NCBI RefSeq assembly: GCF_009696265.1
Contig: NZ_VUMH01000002.1
Coordinates: forward strand, 356,923 to 420,922
DNA from: Desulfovibrio porci
Lineage (GTDB): Bacteria > Desulfobacterota > Desulfovibrionia > Desulfovibrionales > Desulfovibrionaceae
Length of the DNA stretch: 64,000 nt
Reading direction: 5' to 3'
How positions within the stretch are numbered: position 1 is the first letter of the stretch; every line of letters begins with the position of its first letter. The notes below the pieces were generated by a model, which searched no databases, was not told the DNA's origin, and saw only the letters and a program-made list of their open reading frames with translations. This document shows, in pieces, positions 44,016 through 53,041 of this stretch. Position numbers and translations under genes: made by a program.

Positions 44016-44052
44016 GCGAACTCCAGGGGCTGAAGTCGTGGGCGGAAAACAG

Positions 44053-44086
44053 AAACGCCCCGGCGGACGGACCTGCCGGGGCGTTT
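44053..44086 (-). terminator. Terminator after the RRM protein gene
   Basis: A 12-base perfect stem, AAACGCCCCGGC with its complement, encloses a ten-base loop and lies 20 bases after the RRM gene stop. On the minus strand it ends in TTTCTGTTTT. Confidence 0.85.
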
Positions 44087-44106
44087 GGGAGACCCGTCGG
44101 AATGCC

Positions 44107-44373
44107 CTAGTAACGGGGCTGACGCGGCGCCCTGGGTTTAGCTTCGTTGACGCGCAAGGTGCGGCCGCCAAAGCTGAAGTTGTCCAGAGCTTCAATGGCG
44201 GCATCGGCTTCGCCGTCCTCCATTTCCACAAAACCGAACCCGCGGGCGCGGCCGGTTTCCCTGTCGCTGATGAGTTTCACGGACAGGACGCTGCCGTATT
44301 CGGCAAAAAGATCCTGAACCTGTTCTTCGTTAGCCGACCAGGGAAGGTTTCCGACATAAATGGACTTGGACAT
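44107..44373 (-). CDS. RRM-type RNA-binding protein
   Basis: The 88-residue product is a single RNA-recognition motif. RNP2 is IYVGNLPW (residues 5-12) and RNP1 is ARGFGFVEM (about residues 43-51), both intact with the aromatic residues used for RNA contact. A short arginine- and proline-rich tail follows. Bacterial proteins of this kind are common in Desulfobacterota and cyanobacteria and may act as RNA chaperones. The frame opens at 44481, but the ATG at 44373 with GAGAGGG is the family start. A promoter candidate lies about 80-105 bases upstream. Confidence 0.92.
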   Translation of the reverse strand: MSKSIYVGNLPWSANEEQVQDLFAEYGSVLSVKLISDRETGRARGFGFVEMEDGEADAAIEALDNFSFGGRTLRVNEAKPRAPRQPRY

Positions 44374-44452
44374 GAAACACCCTCTCAAAAAAAACAATCT
44401 TCCCGCGCATCCTTCCGACAAAACGTATCGCCGGTACGCGGCCCTTGTGAGG

Positions 44453-44481
44453 ACAAAAGCATGCTTTGCGCTGCTTGTCAA
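44453..44481 (-). promoter_or_regulatory. Candidate proximal promoter of the RRM gene
   Basis: On the minus strand TTGACA (44476-44481) is 17 bases from TTTTGT (44453-44458). The -35 is perfect and the -10 weak; the predicted leader is about 70 nt. Confidence 0.42.
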
Positions 44482-44664
44482 CGAAACTGCATAAAAAAGT
44501 TATGATTGGATGTTTTTGCGGGGTACATTCAGCCCGTTGTCCGTCCGTCATGCCTTGTCGCACGGGCCTTCGCGCGGAATTTCACGGAACGCTGGAGAAA
44601 AATTGAGGAAAAGTCTAAAAAAGAAAGCCAAGCATCGCGCTGGGGCATGTTACAGAACTGCAAG

Positions 44665-44693
44665 ATAATCGGTAAGGCGTATCACAGTGTCAA
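44665..44693 (-). promoter_or_regulatory. Candidate distal promoter upstream of the RRM gene
   Basis: On the minus strand TTGACA (44688-44693) is 17 bases from GATTAT (44665-44670), in the AT-rich patch. It would give the RRM gene an additional leader of about 280 nt or drive a small RNA. Confidence 0.42.
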
Positions 44694-44909
44694 TATAGTG
44701 GTTGATTGCTCAATTTGTATGTTTCGACACAGGCTCAACGTTTTTTCTGTCCGGGGAACCGGGCGCGCCCGCCGGGCTTCAGCCGGAAAAGCGGCGCCGC
44801 GCGGACGCGCTTCAGCAATCGCGCAAAGGATGCTGCGGCTGAAGGCTGAGGATGCCTCGTCGTCAAACGGCAACGGCAGGCCTGACAATACCGGAACAGT
44901 CTGCGCGGA

Positions 44910-46373
44910 TCAGCTCTGACTCTCCGAGGGCGGCGGCGACCAGTCCGGCGCGATGTCTTCGAAAGAGGTGTAGGGTGAGATATACATGAGCTCGGCCATG
45001 CCCACCGGGCCGTTGCGCTGTTTGCCGATGATGATTTCGGCCACGCCCTGGGGGGGGCGCTCGGAGGGCTTCTGGAACTTGTAGACGTCGTCACGGTAGA
45101 CGAACATGATCACGTCCGCATCCTGCTCAATGGCCCCGGATTCGCGCAGGTCCGAGAGCATGGGGCGCTTGTCCCCGCGTTCCTCCACCTTGCGGTTGAG
45201 CTGGGAAAGGGCCACCACCGGCACGTACATTTCCTTGGCCAGGCCTTTGAGCGAGCGGGAGATGTCCGAAATTTCCAGTTCGCGCGAATCCGTACGGCGG
45301 CTGGTGCGCATGAGCTGAAGATAGTCCACCACCACCAGGCCCAGACCTTTTTCAGCCTTGAGGCGGCGGGCGCGGGCGCGCAGTTCCAGCGTGGTCAGGG
45401 CCGGGGTGTCGTCAATGAAGATGGGCGCGCGGGCCACCACGTCGGCGGCAGTGTACAGGCGCTGCCAGTCGTCGTCGCTGAGCAGGGAGGGCCGCCGTAG
45501 TTTGGAGAGATCCACCTTCCCCCAGACGGCCAGCATGCGCTGCATGAGCTGTTCCTTGCTCATTTCCAGGGAGAAGACCGCCACCGGCACGTTCTGGCGC
45601 ACGGCCGCGTTGAGCGCCATGCAGAGCGAAAAAGCCGTCTTGCCCATACTGGGACGCGCGGCCACGATGATCAGATCCGAAGGCTGAAGCCCGGCGGTGA
45701 GCTTGTCCAGACGGGTGTAGCCCGTGGTCACGCCGGTGATCACGTCCTTGGAGTCGGCCAGCTTGGAGAGATTTTCAAAAACTTTGTCCAGCAGATCCTT
45801 GGTCGGCGTAAAGTCGCGGCTTGAGGTGCGCTGGGATATGGAAAAAACCGCCTGCTCGGATTCGTCCAGCAGGGCGGCCACTTCGCGCGAGGCGTCGTAA
45901 CAGTTGCCGATGATGCCGGAACAGACTTCGATGAGCCCGCGTTGCAGGGCCTTGTCGCGCACGATGGTGGCGTAATATTCAGCATTGGCCCCGGAAACCA
46001 CGGCCTGGGCCAGATCGGCCAGATAAACCGCGCCGCCCGCGTCCTCCATCTCATTGCGGCTCTTGAGATGCTCGGCCGTGGAAATGAGATCGATGGGGGC
46101 GGATTTGCGGTAGAGTTCCAGAAAGGCGCGGAAGATGATGGTGTGGGCGGGCAGGTAAAAATCGTTCTCGGTCAGCATGTCCACAATGCTGTGCATGAGC
46201 TGGGGCCGCATCAGCACGCCGCCCAGCACGGCCTGCTCGGCCTCGGCGCTGTGCGGCGGCACGCGGCGCAGCAGATCGGCTTCCGCCGCGCGGGCGGCCG
46301 CGCCGGGTTGAGAACCCCTGCCGCCCGTTCTGGAAGACGAGCCGCCCCCGGCCTCGCGGCCGGGGGCGGTCAT
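44910..46373 (-). CDS. dnaB: Replicative DNA helicase
   Basis: DnaB is the hexameric 5'-3' helicase of the replication fork. The product (487 residues from ATG 46373) has the N-terminal domain beginning RRVPPHSAEAEQAVLGG, then the RecA-like domain with Walker A ARPSMGKTAFSL, LEMSKEQL, Walker B VVVDYLQLM and the arginine finger region RESGAIEQDADVIMF. The first 40 residues form a low-complexity Gly/Ser/Arg tail. The frame is open to 46433; a GTG at 46394 close to the rplI stop is an alternative start, and the ribosome site at 46373 is not strong. It is the last gene of the rpsF operon. Confidence 0.95.
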   Translation of the reverse strand: MTAPGREAGGGSSSRTGGRGSQPGAAARAAEADLLRRVPPHSAEAEQAVLGGVLMRPQLMHSIVDMLTENDFYLPAHTIIFRAFLELYRKSAPIDLISTAEHLKSRNEMEDAGGAVYLADLAQAVVSGANAEYYATIVRDKALQRGLIEVCSGIIGNCYDASREVAALLDESEQAVFSISQRTSSRDFTPTKDLLDKVFENLSKLADSKDVITGVTTGYTRLDKLTAGLQPSDLIIVAARPSMGKTAFSLCMALNAAVRQNVPVAVFSLEMSKEQLMQRMLAVWGKVDLSKLRRPSLLSDDDWQRLYTAADVVARAPIFIDDTPALTTLELRARARRLKAEKGLGLVVVDYLQLMRTSRRTDSRELEISDISRSLKGLAKEMYVPVVALSQLNRKVEERGDKRPMLSDLRESGAIEQDADVIMFVYRDDVYKFQKPSERPPQGVAEIIIGKQRNGPVGMAELMYISPYTSFEDIAPDWSPPPSESQS

Positions 46374-46401
46374 GCTGTCATGGGGAGAAGCCACGTTGCG
46401 C

Positions 46402-46926
46402 CTACTGGGCGGCCTCGGCCTGGGTTTCTTCAACCTGGGCTTCGACCGCCGCTTCCACGATGACTTCCTCTTCCTCGGGCTGGTGATCGGAAATCACCTT
46501 CACCGGCACCACCGCGATGACGCTGGCGTGCAGGCGGATACGCACCGGGTGTTCGCCCAGTGTGCGGATGGGCGCGTCCATCAGGATGCGGCGGCGGTCC
46601 ACGTCCACACCCAGAGCGGCGAGGGCGTCGCCGATGATGGTGGAGGTCACCGAGCCGTAAAGTTTGTCGTTTTCGCCCACATGCATGGGAATGACGACTT
46701 CCAGGGCTTCCAGGCGGGCCTGTACGCTCTGGGCGTCGGCGCGCAGGGCGTCCATACGGGCCTGGAGTTTTTTGCGTTCCTGTTCAAAAACTTTCAGGTT
46801 GGCTTCACTGGCCACCATAGCCAGGCCCTGCGGCAACAGAAAGTTGCGGCCGTAACCGGGCTTGACGTTGACCACCTCGCCAAGGGTGCCGAGATTTTCC
46901 ACATCGGCGCGAAGTATCAGTTTCAT
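46402..46926 (-). CDS. rplI: Ribosomal protein L9
   Basis: The 174-residue product starts MKLILRADVENLG and has the L9 signature GYGRNFLLPQGLAMVAS, followed by the long connecting helix and the C-terminal RNA-binding domain. It is longer than E. coli L9 (149) because of an acidic, glutamate-rich tail of about 25 residues after residue 148. It lies ten bases after rpsR in the rpsF-rpsR-rplI-dnaB operon. Confidence 0.97.
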   Translation of the reverse strand: MKLILRADVENLGTLGEVVNVKPGYGRNFLLPQGLAMVASEANLKVFEQERKKLQARMDALRADAQSVQARLEALEVVIPMHVGENDKLYGSVTSTIIGDALAALGVDVDRRRILMDAPIRTLGEHPVRIRLHASVIAVVPVKVISDHQPEEEEVIVEAAVEAQVEETQAEAAQ

Positions 46927-46936
46927 ATGCGCCCCC

Positions 46937-47200
46937 TTAGATCATGCTCTTTTTCTTGACGACGGAGTCGTGCGTGGCGGTGTAAATGAGCAGAGCCATC
47001 TGGCGGGCGCGTTTGATTTCGCGGGTCAGCAGGCGCTGGTGATGGGCGCAGGTGCCCGTGATGCGCCGGGCGATGATCTTGCCGCGCTCGGTGATGAAGT
47101 CGCGCAGGATGTCGGGACGCTTGTAGTTCAGGGGCAGTTCCTTGTCGGCGCAGAAGCGGCAGAACTTGCGGCGCGGGGCAAATTTCTTCTTGAAGGCCAT
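46937..47200 (-). CDS. rpsR: Ribosomal protein S18
   Basis: The 87-residue product has the S18 core [20 protein letters not shown] followed by [29 protein letters not shown] near residue 14 together with the later cysteine and histidine suggests the zinc-binding (C+) form. It starts directly after the rpsF stop and forms the S6:S18 pair on the 30S platform. Length is usual. Confidence 0.97.
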   Translation of the reverse strand: MAFKKKFAPRRKFCRFCADKELPLNYKRPDILRDFITERGKIIARRITGTCAHHQRLLTREIKRARQMALLIYTATHDSVVKKKSMI

Positions 47201-47509
47201 TTAGGCAACCTCCCCGGCCACTTCGTCGGCCAGCTTGACGGTCACGAACTTGAAGATGCCGTCGGTGATCCGGATATTACGTTCCAGCTCGGCCACCAGG
47301 GCGGCCGGGGCGTCGTACACCAGGCGCACGTAATAGCCGCGCATCAGCTTGTGCACGGGATAGGCCAGATCACGCATACCCCAGTGATCCACTTCCGTCA
47401 TGACGCCCCCTTCGCGCTCGATAACCGTCACAAGAGCGTTGAGAATGCCCTCGCGGTTTTCGGCGGAAAGCTCCGGCGACAGGAGCAGCAGGGTTTCGAA
47501 TTTCCGCAT
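47201..47509 (-). CDS. rpsF: Ribosomal protein S6
   Basis: The 102-residue product is S6, with MRKFETLLLLSPELS at the start and the conserved VDHWGMRDLAYPVHKLMRGYYV segment. AAAAGGAG precedes the ATG at 47509; the upstream extension to 47557 is discarded. It heads the rpsF-rpsR-rplI-dnaB operon behind a strong promoter. In many bacteria the S6:S18 dimer binds its own leader to repress it; the short leader here has a GCGCCGGAGCGC hairpin that might serve this, but I could not confirm it. Confidence 0.96.
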   Translation of the reverse strand: MRKFETLLLLSPELSAENREGILNALVTVIEREGGVMTEVDHWGMRDLAYPVHKLMRGYYVRLVYDAPAALVAELERNIRITDGIFKFVTVKLADEVAGEVA

Positions 47510-47566
47510 TGTTGTTCTCCTTTTGGATTGGCAGCCCGCGCGCTCCGGCGCGAGCAAGGAAGAAGC

Positions 47567-47595
47567 TGTATACAGAGGGGAGGACGGGGTGTCAA
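47567..47595 (-). promoter_or_regulatory. Promoter of the rpsF-rpsR-rplI-dnaB operon
   Basis: On the minus strand TTGACA (47590-47595) and TATACA (47567-47572) are separated by 17 bases, which is an excellent sigma-70 promoter. Transcription should begin near 47560, leaving about 50 bases of leader ahead of the S6 start. Confidence 0.72.
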
Positions 47596-47640
47596 GCCCG
47601 AAGAACGCCGCGCTCAGTGGCGGCGCGGCAAAAGATCGGC

Positions 47641-48552
47641 TCAGGCCGTCTGCTCGCCGTTCTTTTCCACCAGGATGCCGTAGTCATTGTTGACCCAGTC
47701 CAGAATAGCGGCCACGCCGTCCTTGCCCACCGGCTTCCAGCCGGGGGGCGCGATTTCGTCGCTGGCTTCCCAGAGCTTTATGAACTGGAGGCGCAGGGTC
47801 AGGCGGCGCAGAATGATGCTGTAGGCGCTTTCCACGCATTTGCAGACCGTCAGCGCGCTTAAGTGCTTATTGCTGCTTTTGTACAGGGAAACCAGCAGCA
47901 TGAGCTCTTTGCCGTCCATGTTGTTGAATTCTTCGAGGAATTCAATCTTGTCCAGCTGCACCCTGGCGCCGCCGGCGGAAATGTTGATCAGGCGCAGCTG
48001 GGACGGGCAGCCTTCGCGGTAGGTATAGTCCGGGGTGCCGAACTGGAACTGGTTCTCGGGCAGCCGGCTGAAGGGCAACCAGAGCCCGGCCGCCTTGATC
48101 ATGCCGGAACCGGGATAGACGCGCTCGTGTTTGCGCAGTTCCCGCTGGATATACTGGAGCGGCATGCAGATCTGGATTTCGCAGGCTTTGGTTTCCTTGT
48201 TGATGGCGTTGCTGATGATCCGGCTTTTGCACAAAAAACCGTAGCGGGCCGTGGACGGCGGCAACTTGAGATCATTGACGATCACATCATAAGGCAGCTT
48301 GAAATAGATGCTGCATTTTTCGTTGTTGAGAATGTCGGGCAGGAAATTTTTACGGGATCTGAGAAGAATGCGGTTTTTTTTGACCGCCTTGATGTAGCAG
48401 ATGACATTTTCCAGTTGTCGCTGGCGGTCCACGAAAAAAAGACTGACCCCGGCGTCGTGCTTGAACGCGGCATTGATGACGGTGTACGGACGCGGCTGGC
48501 GATGGGGTGCGGCGGTCGTAAAAATATTTTTGATTGAGTCCCATATGGGCAT
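47641..48552 (-). CDS. PilZ-like c-di-GMP-binding protein
   Basis: The 303-residue product is soluble. Residues 130-205 carry RELRKHERVYP (residues 137-147) and LRLINISAGGARVQL (residues 186-200), which match the arginine cluster and (D/N)xSxxG motif of PilZ domains that bind cyclic di-GMP. Residues 25-125 could be a YcgR-like N-terminal beta domain. No membrane segment is present. The start at 48552, preceded by AAGAGGAAG, was chosen over 48633. With two diguanylate cyclases and flagellar genes in the window, a role in motility or adhesion control is plausible. Confidence 0.72.
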   Translation of the reverse strand: MPIWDSIKNIFTTAAPHRQPRPYTVINAAFKHDAGVSLFFVDRQRQLENVICYIKAVKKNRILLRSRKNFLPDILNNEKCSIYFKLPYDVIVNDLKLPPSTARYGFLCKSRIISNAINKETKACEIQICMPLQYIQRELRKHERVYPGSGMIKAAGLWLPFSRLPENQFQFGTPDYTYREGCPSQLRLINISAGGARVQLDKIEFLEEFNNMDGKELMLLVSLYKSSNKHLSALTVCKCVESAYSIILRRLTLRLQFIKLWEASDEIAPPGWKPVGKDGVAAILDWVNNDYGILVEKNGEQTA

Positions 48553-48697
48553 TGCACTCTTCCTCTTGCATACGGCGGACATAATCAGGCCCGGCAATGC
48601 CGCTATGGTCGCACGACCCGCCGTGAGAGACAATATGAATTGGCCGCGCCCTTGTCAAATGGCGCGCGCTTTTTTACAACCCGTCGGCAATGGCGGC

Positions 48698-49828
48698 TCA
48701 GAGATAGACGCGCGGATTGGTGCTGCCCATCAGGCAGAGGATTTCGTAGGGAATGGTGCCCAGCTCGTCGGCCATTTCCTGCGCGGTGACCGGACGCTGG
48801 CCCGGCGCGGCGGGGCCGCCCAGAATCCAGGCTGTGTCCCCGGTCCGCACGTCCGGCAGGGCGGAGACGTCCGCCATGACCATGCCCATGCAGACCCGGC
48901 CCACCTGCGGGACGCGGCGGCCGTTGATCAGCAGGTCAATGCGGTTGGAGAGGCCTCGGGCAAAGCCTGTGGCGTAACCGGCGGCCACCACGGCCACGGT
49001 GGTGTCGCGGGGCGCGGTGAAGCTGCGCCCGTAGGAAACGCTCTGCCCGGCCCTGAGCCGCCGAACCCGCAGGACCGGAGCGCTGACGCTCATGACCCAT
49101 TCCAGGTCCGCGCCCAGAGCTTCCCTGGCGGTGTTGGCAAAGGAATTGCCGCCGTACAGGGCCAGGCCGGGGCGGCAGGCCTCGTAGCGGGTTGCGGGCA
49201 GGCCCAGGGCCGCCGGGGAATTGCCCAGCGAGCGCGCGATGCCGGGAAAAGCCTCGCGCAGGACGGCGCACATGGCGGCGAAGTGTTCGATCTGGGCCTG
49301 GGTATAGGCGTCCTCTTCCGGCATATCGGCGCAGGAGAGGTGCGAAAGCGCCAGCACGGGCGTAATCCGGGGAAAGCGGCGCAGACTTTCCAGAAGCGCG
49401 GGCAGATCCTCGGCGGAAAAGCCCAGGCGGCTCATGCCGGTTTCGCACTTGACGGCCACGCGCAGGGGGCGGTCCGCCGGACAGCAGGCCGCCGCTTTTT
49501 CAATATCCTCAAAGTCCGCCAGCAGGGGGGTCAGGTCCAGGGCCACGGCGGCCTGCCAGTCTTCCGGGCTGACGGCCCCCAACAGCGGCACGATGCCCTG
49601 GCCCAGCCCGGCCTCGCGCAGGGCCGCGCCCTCGCTCACCGTGCCCACGGCGAAGCGCCGGGCTCCGGCCTGATCCAGGGCGCGGGCCACGGGCAACAGG
49701 CCGTGGCCGTAGGCGTCGGATTTGATGACCGGCATGATGGAGGCGGGATCGCCCAGACGGGAGAAATTGCGCCGCAGGGCGGCGAGATCAATATGGCAAC
49801 GTGACGGCGTGACGGTATAAGCGCTCAT
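48698..49828 (-). CDS. alr: Alanine racemase
   Basis: Alr is a PLP enzyme that makes D-alanine for peptidoglycan. The 376-residue product has the PLP lysine in MPVIKSDAYGHG near residue 36, the SYGRSFTAPRDTTVAVVAAGYATG region with the catalytic tyrosine, and GRVCMGMVMADVS. GGAG lies upstream of ATG 49828; the longer frame to 49885 has no extra family sequence. It is a single gene between the PilZ-like and YtpQ-like genes. Confidence 0.95.
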   Translation of the reverse strand: MSAYTVTPSRCHIDLAALRRNFSRLGDPASIMPVIKSDAYGHGLLPVARALDQAGARRFAVGTVSEGAALREAGLGQGIVPLLGAVSPEDWQAAVALDLTPLLADFEDIEKAAACCPADRPLRVAVKCETGMSRLGFSAEDLPALLESLRRFPRITPVLALSHLSCADMPEEDAYTQAQIEHFAAMCAVLREAFPGIARSLGNSPAALGLPATRYEACRPGLALYGGNSFANTAREALGADLEWVMSVSAPVLRVRRLRAGQSVSYGRSFTAPRDTTVAVVAAGYATGFARGLSNRIDLLINGRRVPQVGRVCMGMVMADVSALPDVRTGDTAWILGGPAAPGQRPVTAQEMADELGTIPYEILCLMGSTNPRVYL

Positions 49829-49934
49829 AGATGCTCCGTAAAACAGCGACGCCGGTCGCGGGCCGTGAAAGCGGGTTTCCGGCAATAGGCTTTGTTCTGG
49901 TCATGCTGAAACCGGTTCGTCTGGCAAAATGTCT

Positions 49935-50756
49935 TTACTCATCAAATGTTATGAGATAGCCGTTTCTCTCCATCCATGAGCACACGCCGTTCACGCCCTG
50001 ATCGCCGAACTCCAGCAGTTCGGGCGAAACAGGCCGTAAATCCTTGTAATACGTGGCCACAAAACGGCTGATAAAATCTTTGAGCGCCGGATAATCAGAC
50101 TTTTTAAAAAAGCTGCACAGGTTCTTGTTGGGCATGACGGCATACAGTGGCCAGCCGAAATGCGGGCTTGCCCAGGCTTTGAAGGATGGGGCCAGCAGCA
50201 GGGCCGCCTTGAGCGATGCGTCGCTGACAAGAAAAGAACCCAGCGCGCAGCCCTCGACTCTGTCGATCTCCAGTTCCGTTTTCGCCAGCAGCCGGTCGCC
50301 GTTCTCCATGGCCCGTCGGTTAACCTCATCCTCGTTCACGCCCCACTCGTCGAGCATGGCCTGCGTGATCCAGATATTGCTGCCGGGCGTATCCAGAATG
50401 TAATGGCGCAAACAGTAGCCCGTCACCTCCCTGGCGAAAGGCGGATCACATTTTGTAAATGCGGGGTGCAGGGAATAATAGATGCTCTCGCGGGCGCTTT
50501 TCCACGCGATTGAATCATGGGAAGCCAGAGAGGCCACGATGGTGTTCACGAAATGATTGACCGCATTTTCGTCGCGTGTTTCGTAATAATGCTCCACCAA
50601 GTGAATAAGGCTGATCAGCGCGGTTTGGCCCTCGGCGTTTTGAACCACCAACTCGCCGCTTTCGGGGCGCGTCTCGCTCACCGTGATGCCCCGCGTTTGA
50701 AAAAGCGCCAGAGTCTCGTTCAGGATCTTGTCGCCGATCTGGCTGAATTCGCTCAT
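49935..50756 (-). CDS. Hypothetical protein, possible YtpQ/DUF1444 relative
   Basis: The 273-residue product is soluble and acidic. The FLVSDASLKAALLLAPSFKAW segment followed by GWPLYAVMPNKNLCSFF recalls the YtpQ (DUF1444) family of Bacillus and other bacteria, whose function is unknown, but similarity is by eye only. The mid-region has TPGSNIWITQAMLDEWG. The start at 50756 fits the reading frame. It is unlinked to a known pathway: alr lies downstream and tgt is divergent. Confidence 0.6.
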   Translation of the reverse strand: MSEFSQIGDKILNETLALFQTRGITVSETRPESGELVVQNAEGQTALISLIHLVEHYYETRDENAVNHFVNTIVASLASHDSIAWKSARESIYYSLHPAFTKCDPPFAREVTGYCLRHYILDTPGSNIWITQAMLDEWGVNEDEVNRRAMENGDRLLAKTELEIDRVEGCALGSFLVSDASLKAALLLAPSFKAWASPHFGWPLYAVMPNKNLCSFFKKSDYPALKDFISRFVATYYKDLRPVSPELLEFGDQGVNGVCSWMERNGYLITFDE

Positions 50757-52266
<1,510 letters not shown>

Positions 52267-52284
52267 GTCCTTCCGTCGGACACG

Positions 52285-52312
52285 AAAAAAGCCGCCTTCG
52301 GGCGGCTTTTTT
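52285..52312 (+). terminator. Bidirectional terminator between tgt and transporter gene
   Basis: AAAAAAGCCGCC and GGCGGCTTTTTT pair around TTCG with a T-run on each strand, 18 bases after tgt and 22 bases after the convergent gene. It can stop transcription from both sides. Confidence 0.9.
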
Positions 52313-52334
52313 CATTGTGGAAATTCCGGCGTCG

Positions 52335-52838
52335 TCAGACGTTCTGGGCCGTCATGCCGGCGGCCTCGCGGCGTTCGCGGCGGCGCACCAGGAAAAAGAC
52401 CAGGAAGGAACCGGCCAGCTTGGAAAGGCTCATGATACCGATGGACCAGGGCGTGGCCAGGCCGATGAGCAGCAGAAAGACCAGGCTGTCCAAGGGCGCG
52501 CCCAGCAGGCTGGAGATCAGAATGCGTTGGGAAAAGGGCTTGCGCGTAAAGGTGAACAGCGCCCAGTCGCCCAGTTCGCCCACGGCGAAGGCCGCCGCGC
52601 TGGCCACGGCCAGCTGGGGCGAGGCCATATACCAGCTCACCACGCAACCCGCCAGCATGGCCCAGAGAATATGATGGCCCACGCGGCGCTGGGCGAAGTC
52701 GCGGACCACAAAAACAAAGCCCACGATGAGAGAAACCGGCGGCCAGAGGTCGCCGTTGGGCAGTTCGACGAGCGGCGTCACGGCGAATGCGTAATTGACG
52801 CCCACGATCAGAGCTATGTAAGTGAACAGCGAAAACAT
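52335..52838 (-). CDS. Queuosine-precursor-type (VUT/YhhQ-like) transporter
   Basis: The 167-residue membrane protein has about five or six helices and the YhhQ-family pattern: FVVRDFAQRRVGHHILWAM, then AVGELGDWALFTF and SSLLGAPLDSLVFLLL with conserved aspartates. Members of this group import queuosine precursors such as preQ0 or preQ1. It faces tgt across a shared terminator, so salvage and tRNA insertion genes are neighbours. The frame extends to 53030, but a membrane start at 52838 is natural; the ribosome site is weak. Confidence 0.78.
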   Translation of the reverse strand: MFSLFTYIALIVGVNYAFAVTPLVELPNGDLWPPVSLIVGFVFVVRDFAQRRVGHHILWAMLAGCVVSWYMASPQLAVASAAAFAVGELGDWALFTFTRKPFSQRILISSLLGAPLDSLVFLLLIGLATPWSIGIMSLSKLAGSFLVFFLVRRRERREAAGMTAQNV

Positions 52839-53041
52839 GCCGCGCAGATTATGCGTTGGACCGCGCGCCGTCAAGAGCGTACGGCGCGTGTGGACAAGAG
52901 CGGACGTACCTGCTAGGAAATATAAATCAGACAGTATTTCCGCCGCAGGGGCGGTTGTTCTTCTTCGTAACCGCGCCGCCGTCGAGCGCGGCGGGAAACG
53001 GGTTCCGGGATAACCGCGCCGTAGCGGCAAAGGCCACTGCC

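Larger units (their letters stand above)
44374..44909. other. Intergenic region between RRM gene and dnaB
   Basis: This 536-base stretch has an AT-rich part (44450-44720) and a GC-rich part next to dnaB. It holds two promoter-like pairs on the minus strand. The 137-codon plus-strand frame crossing it (44506-44919) has no ribosome site and a composition unlike the host proteins, so I do not call it a gene. A clear dnaB terminator was not found. Confidence 0.55.

Noticed and set aside
44506..44919. 137-codon plus-strand frame between the RRM gene and dnaB
   Set aside because: Poor start context, mixed composition along its length and no recognisable sequence; it spans two promoter-like sites on the other strand.
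52839..52940. preQ1 riboswitch upstream of the queuosine-type transporter gene
   Set aside because: I looked for the short pseudoknot pattern and A-rich tail and did not find them.
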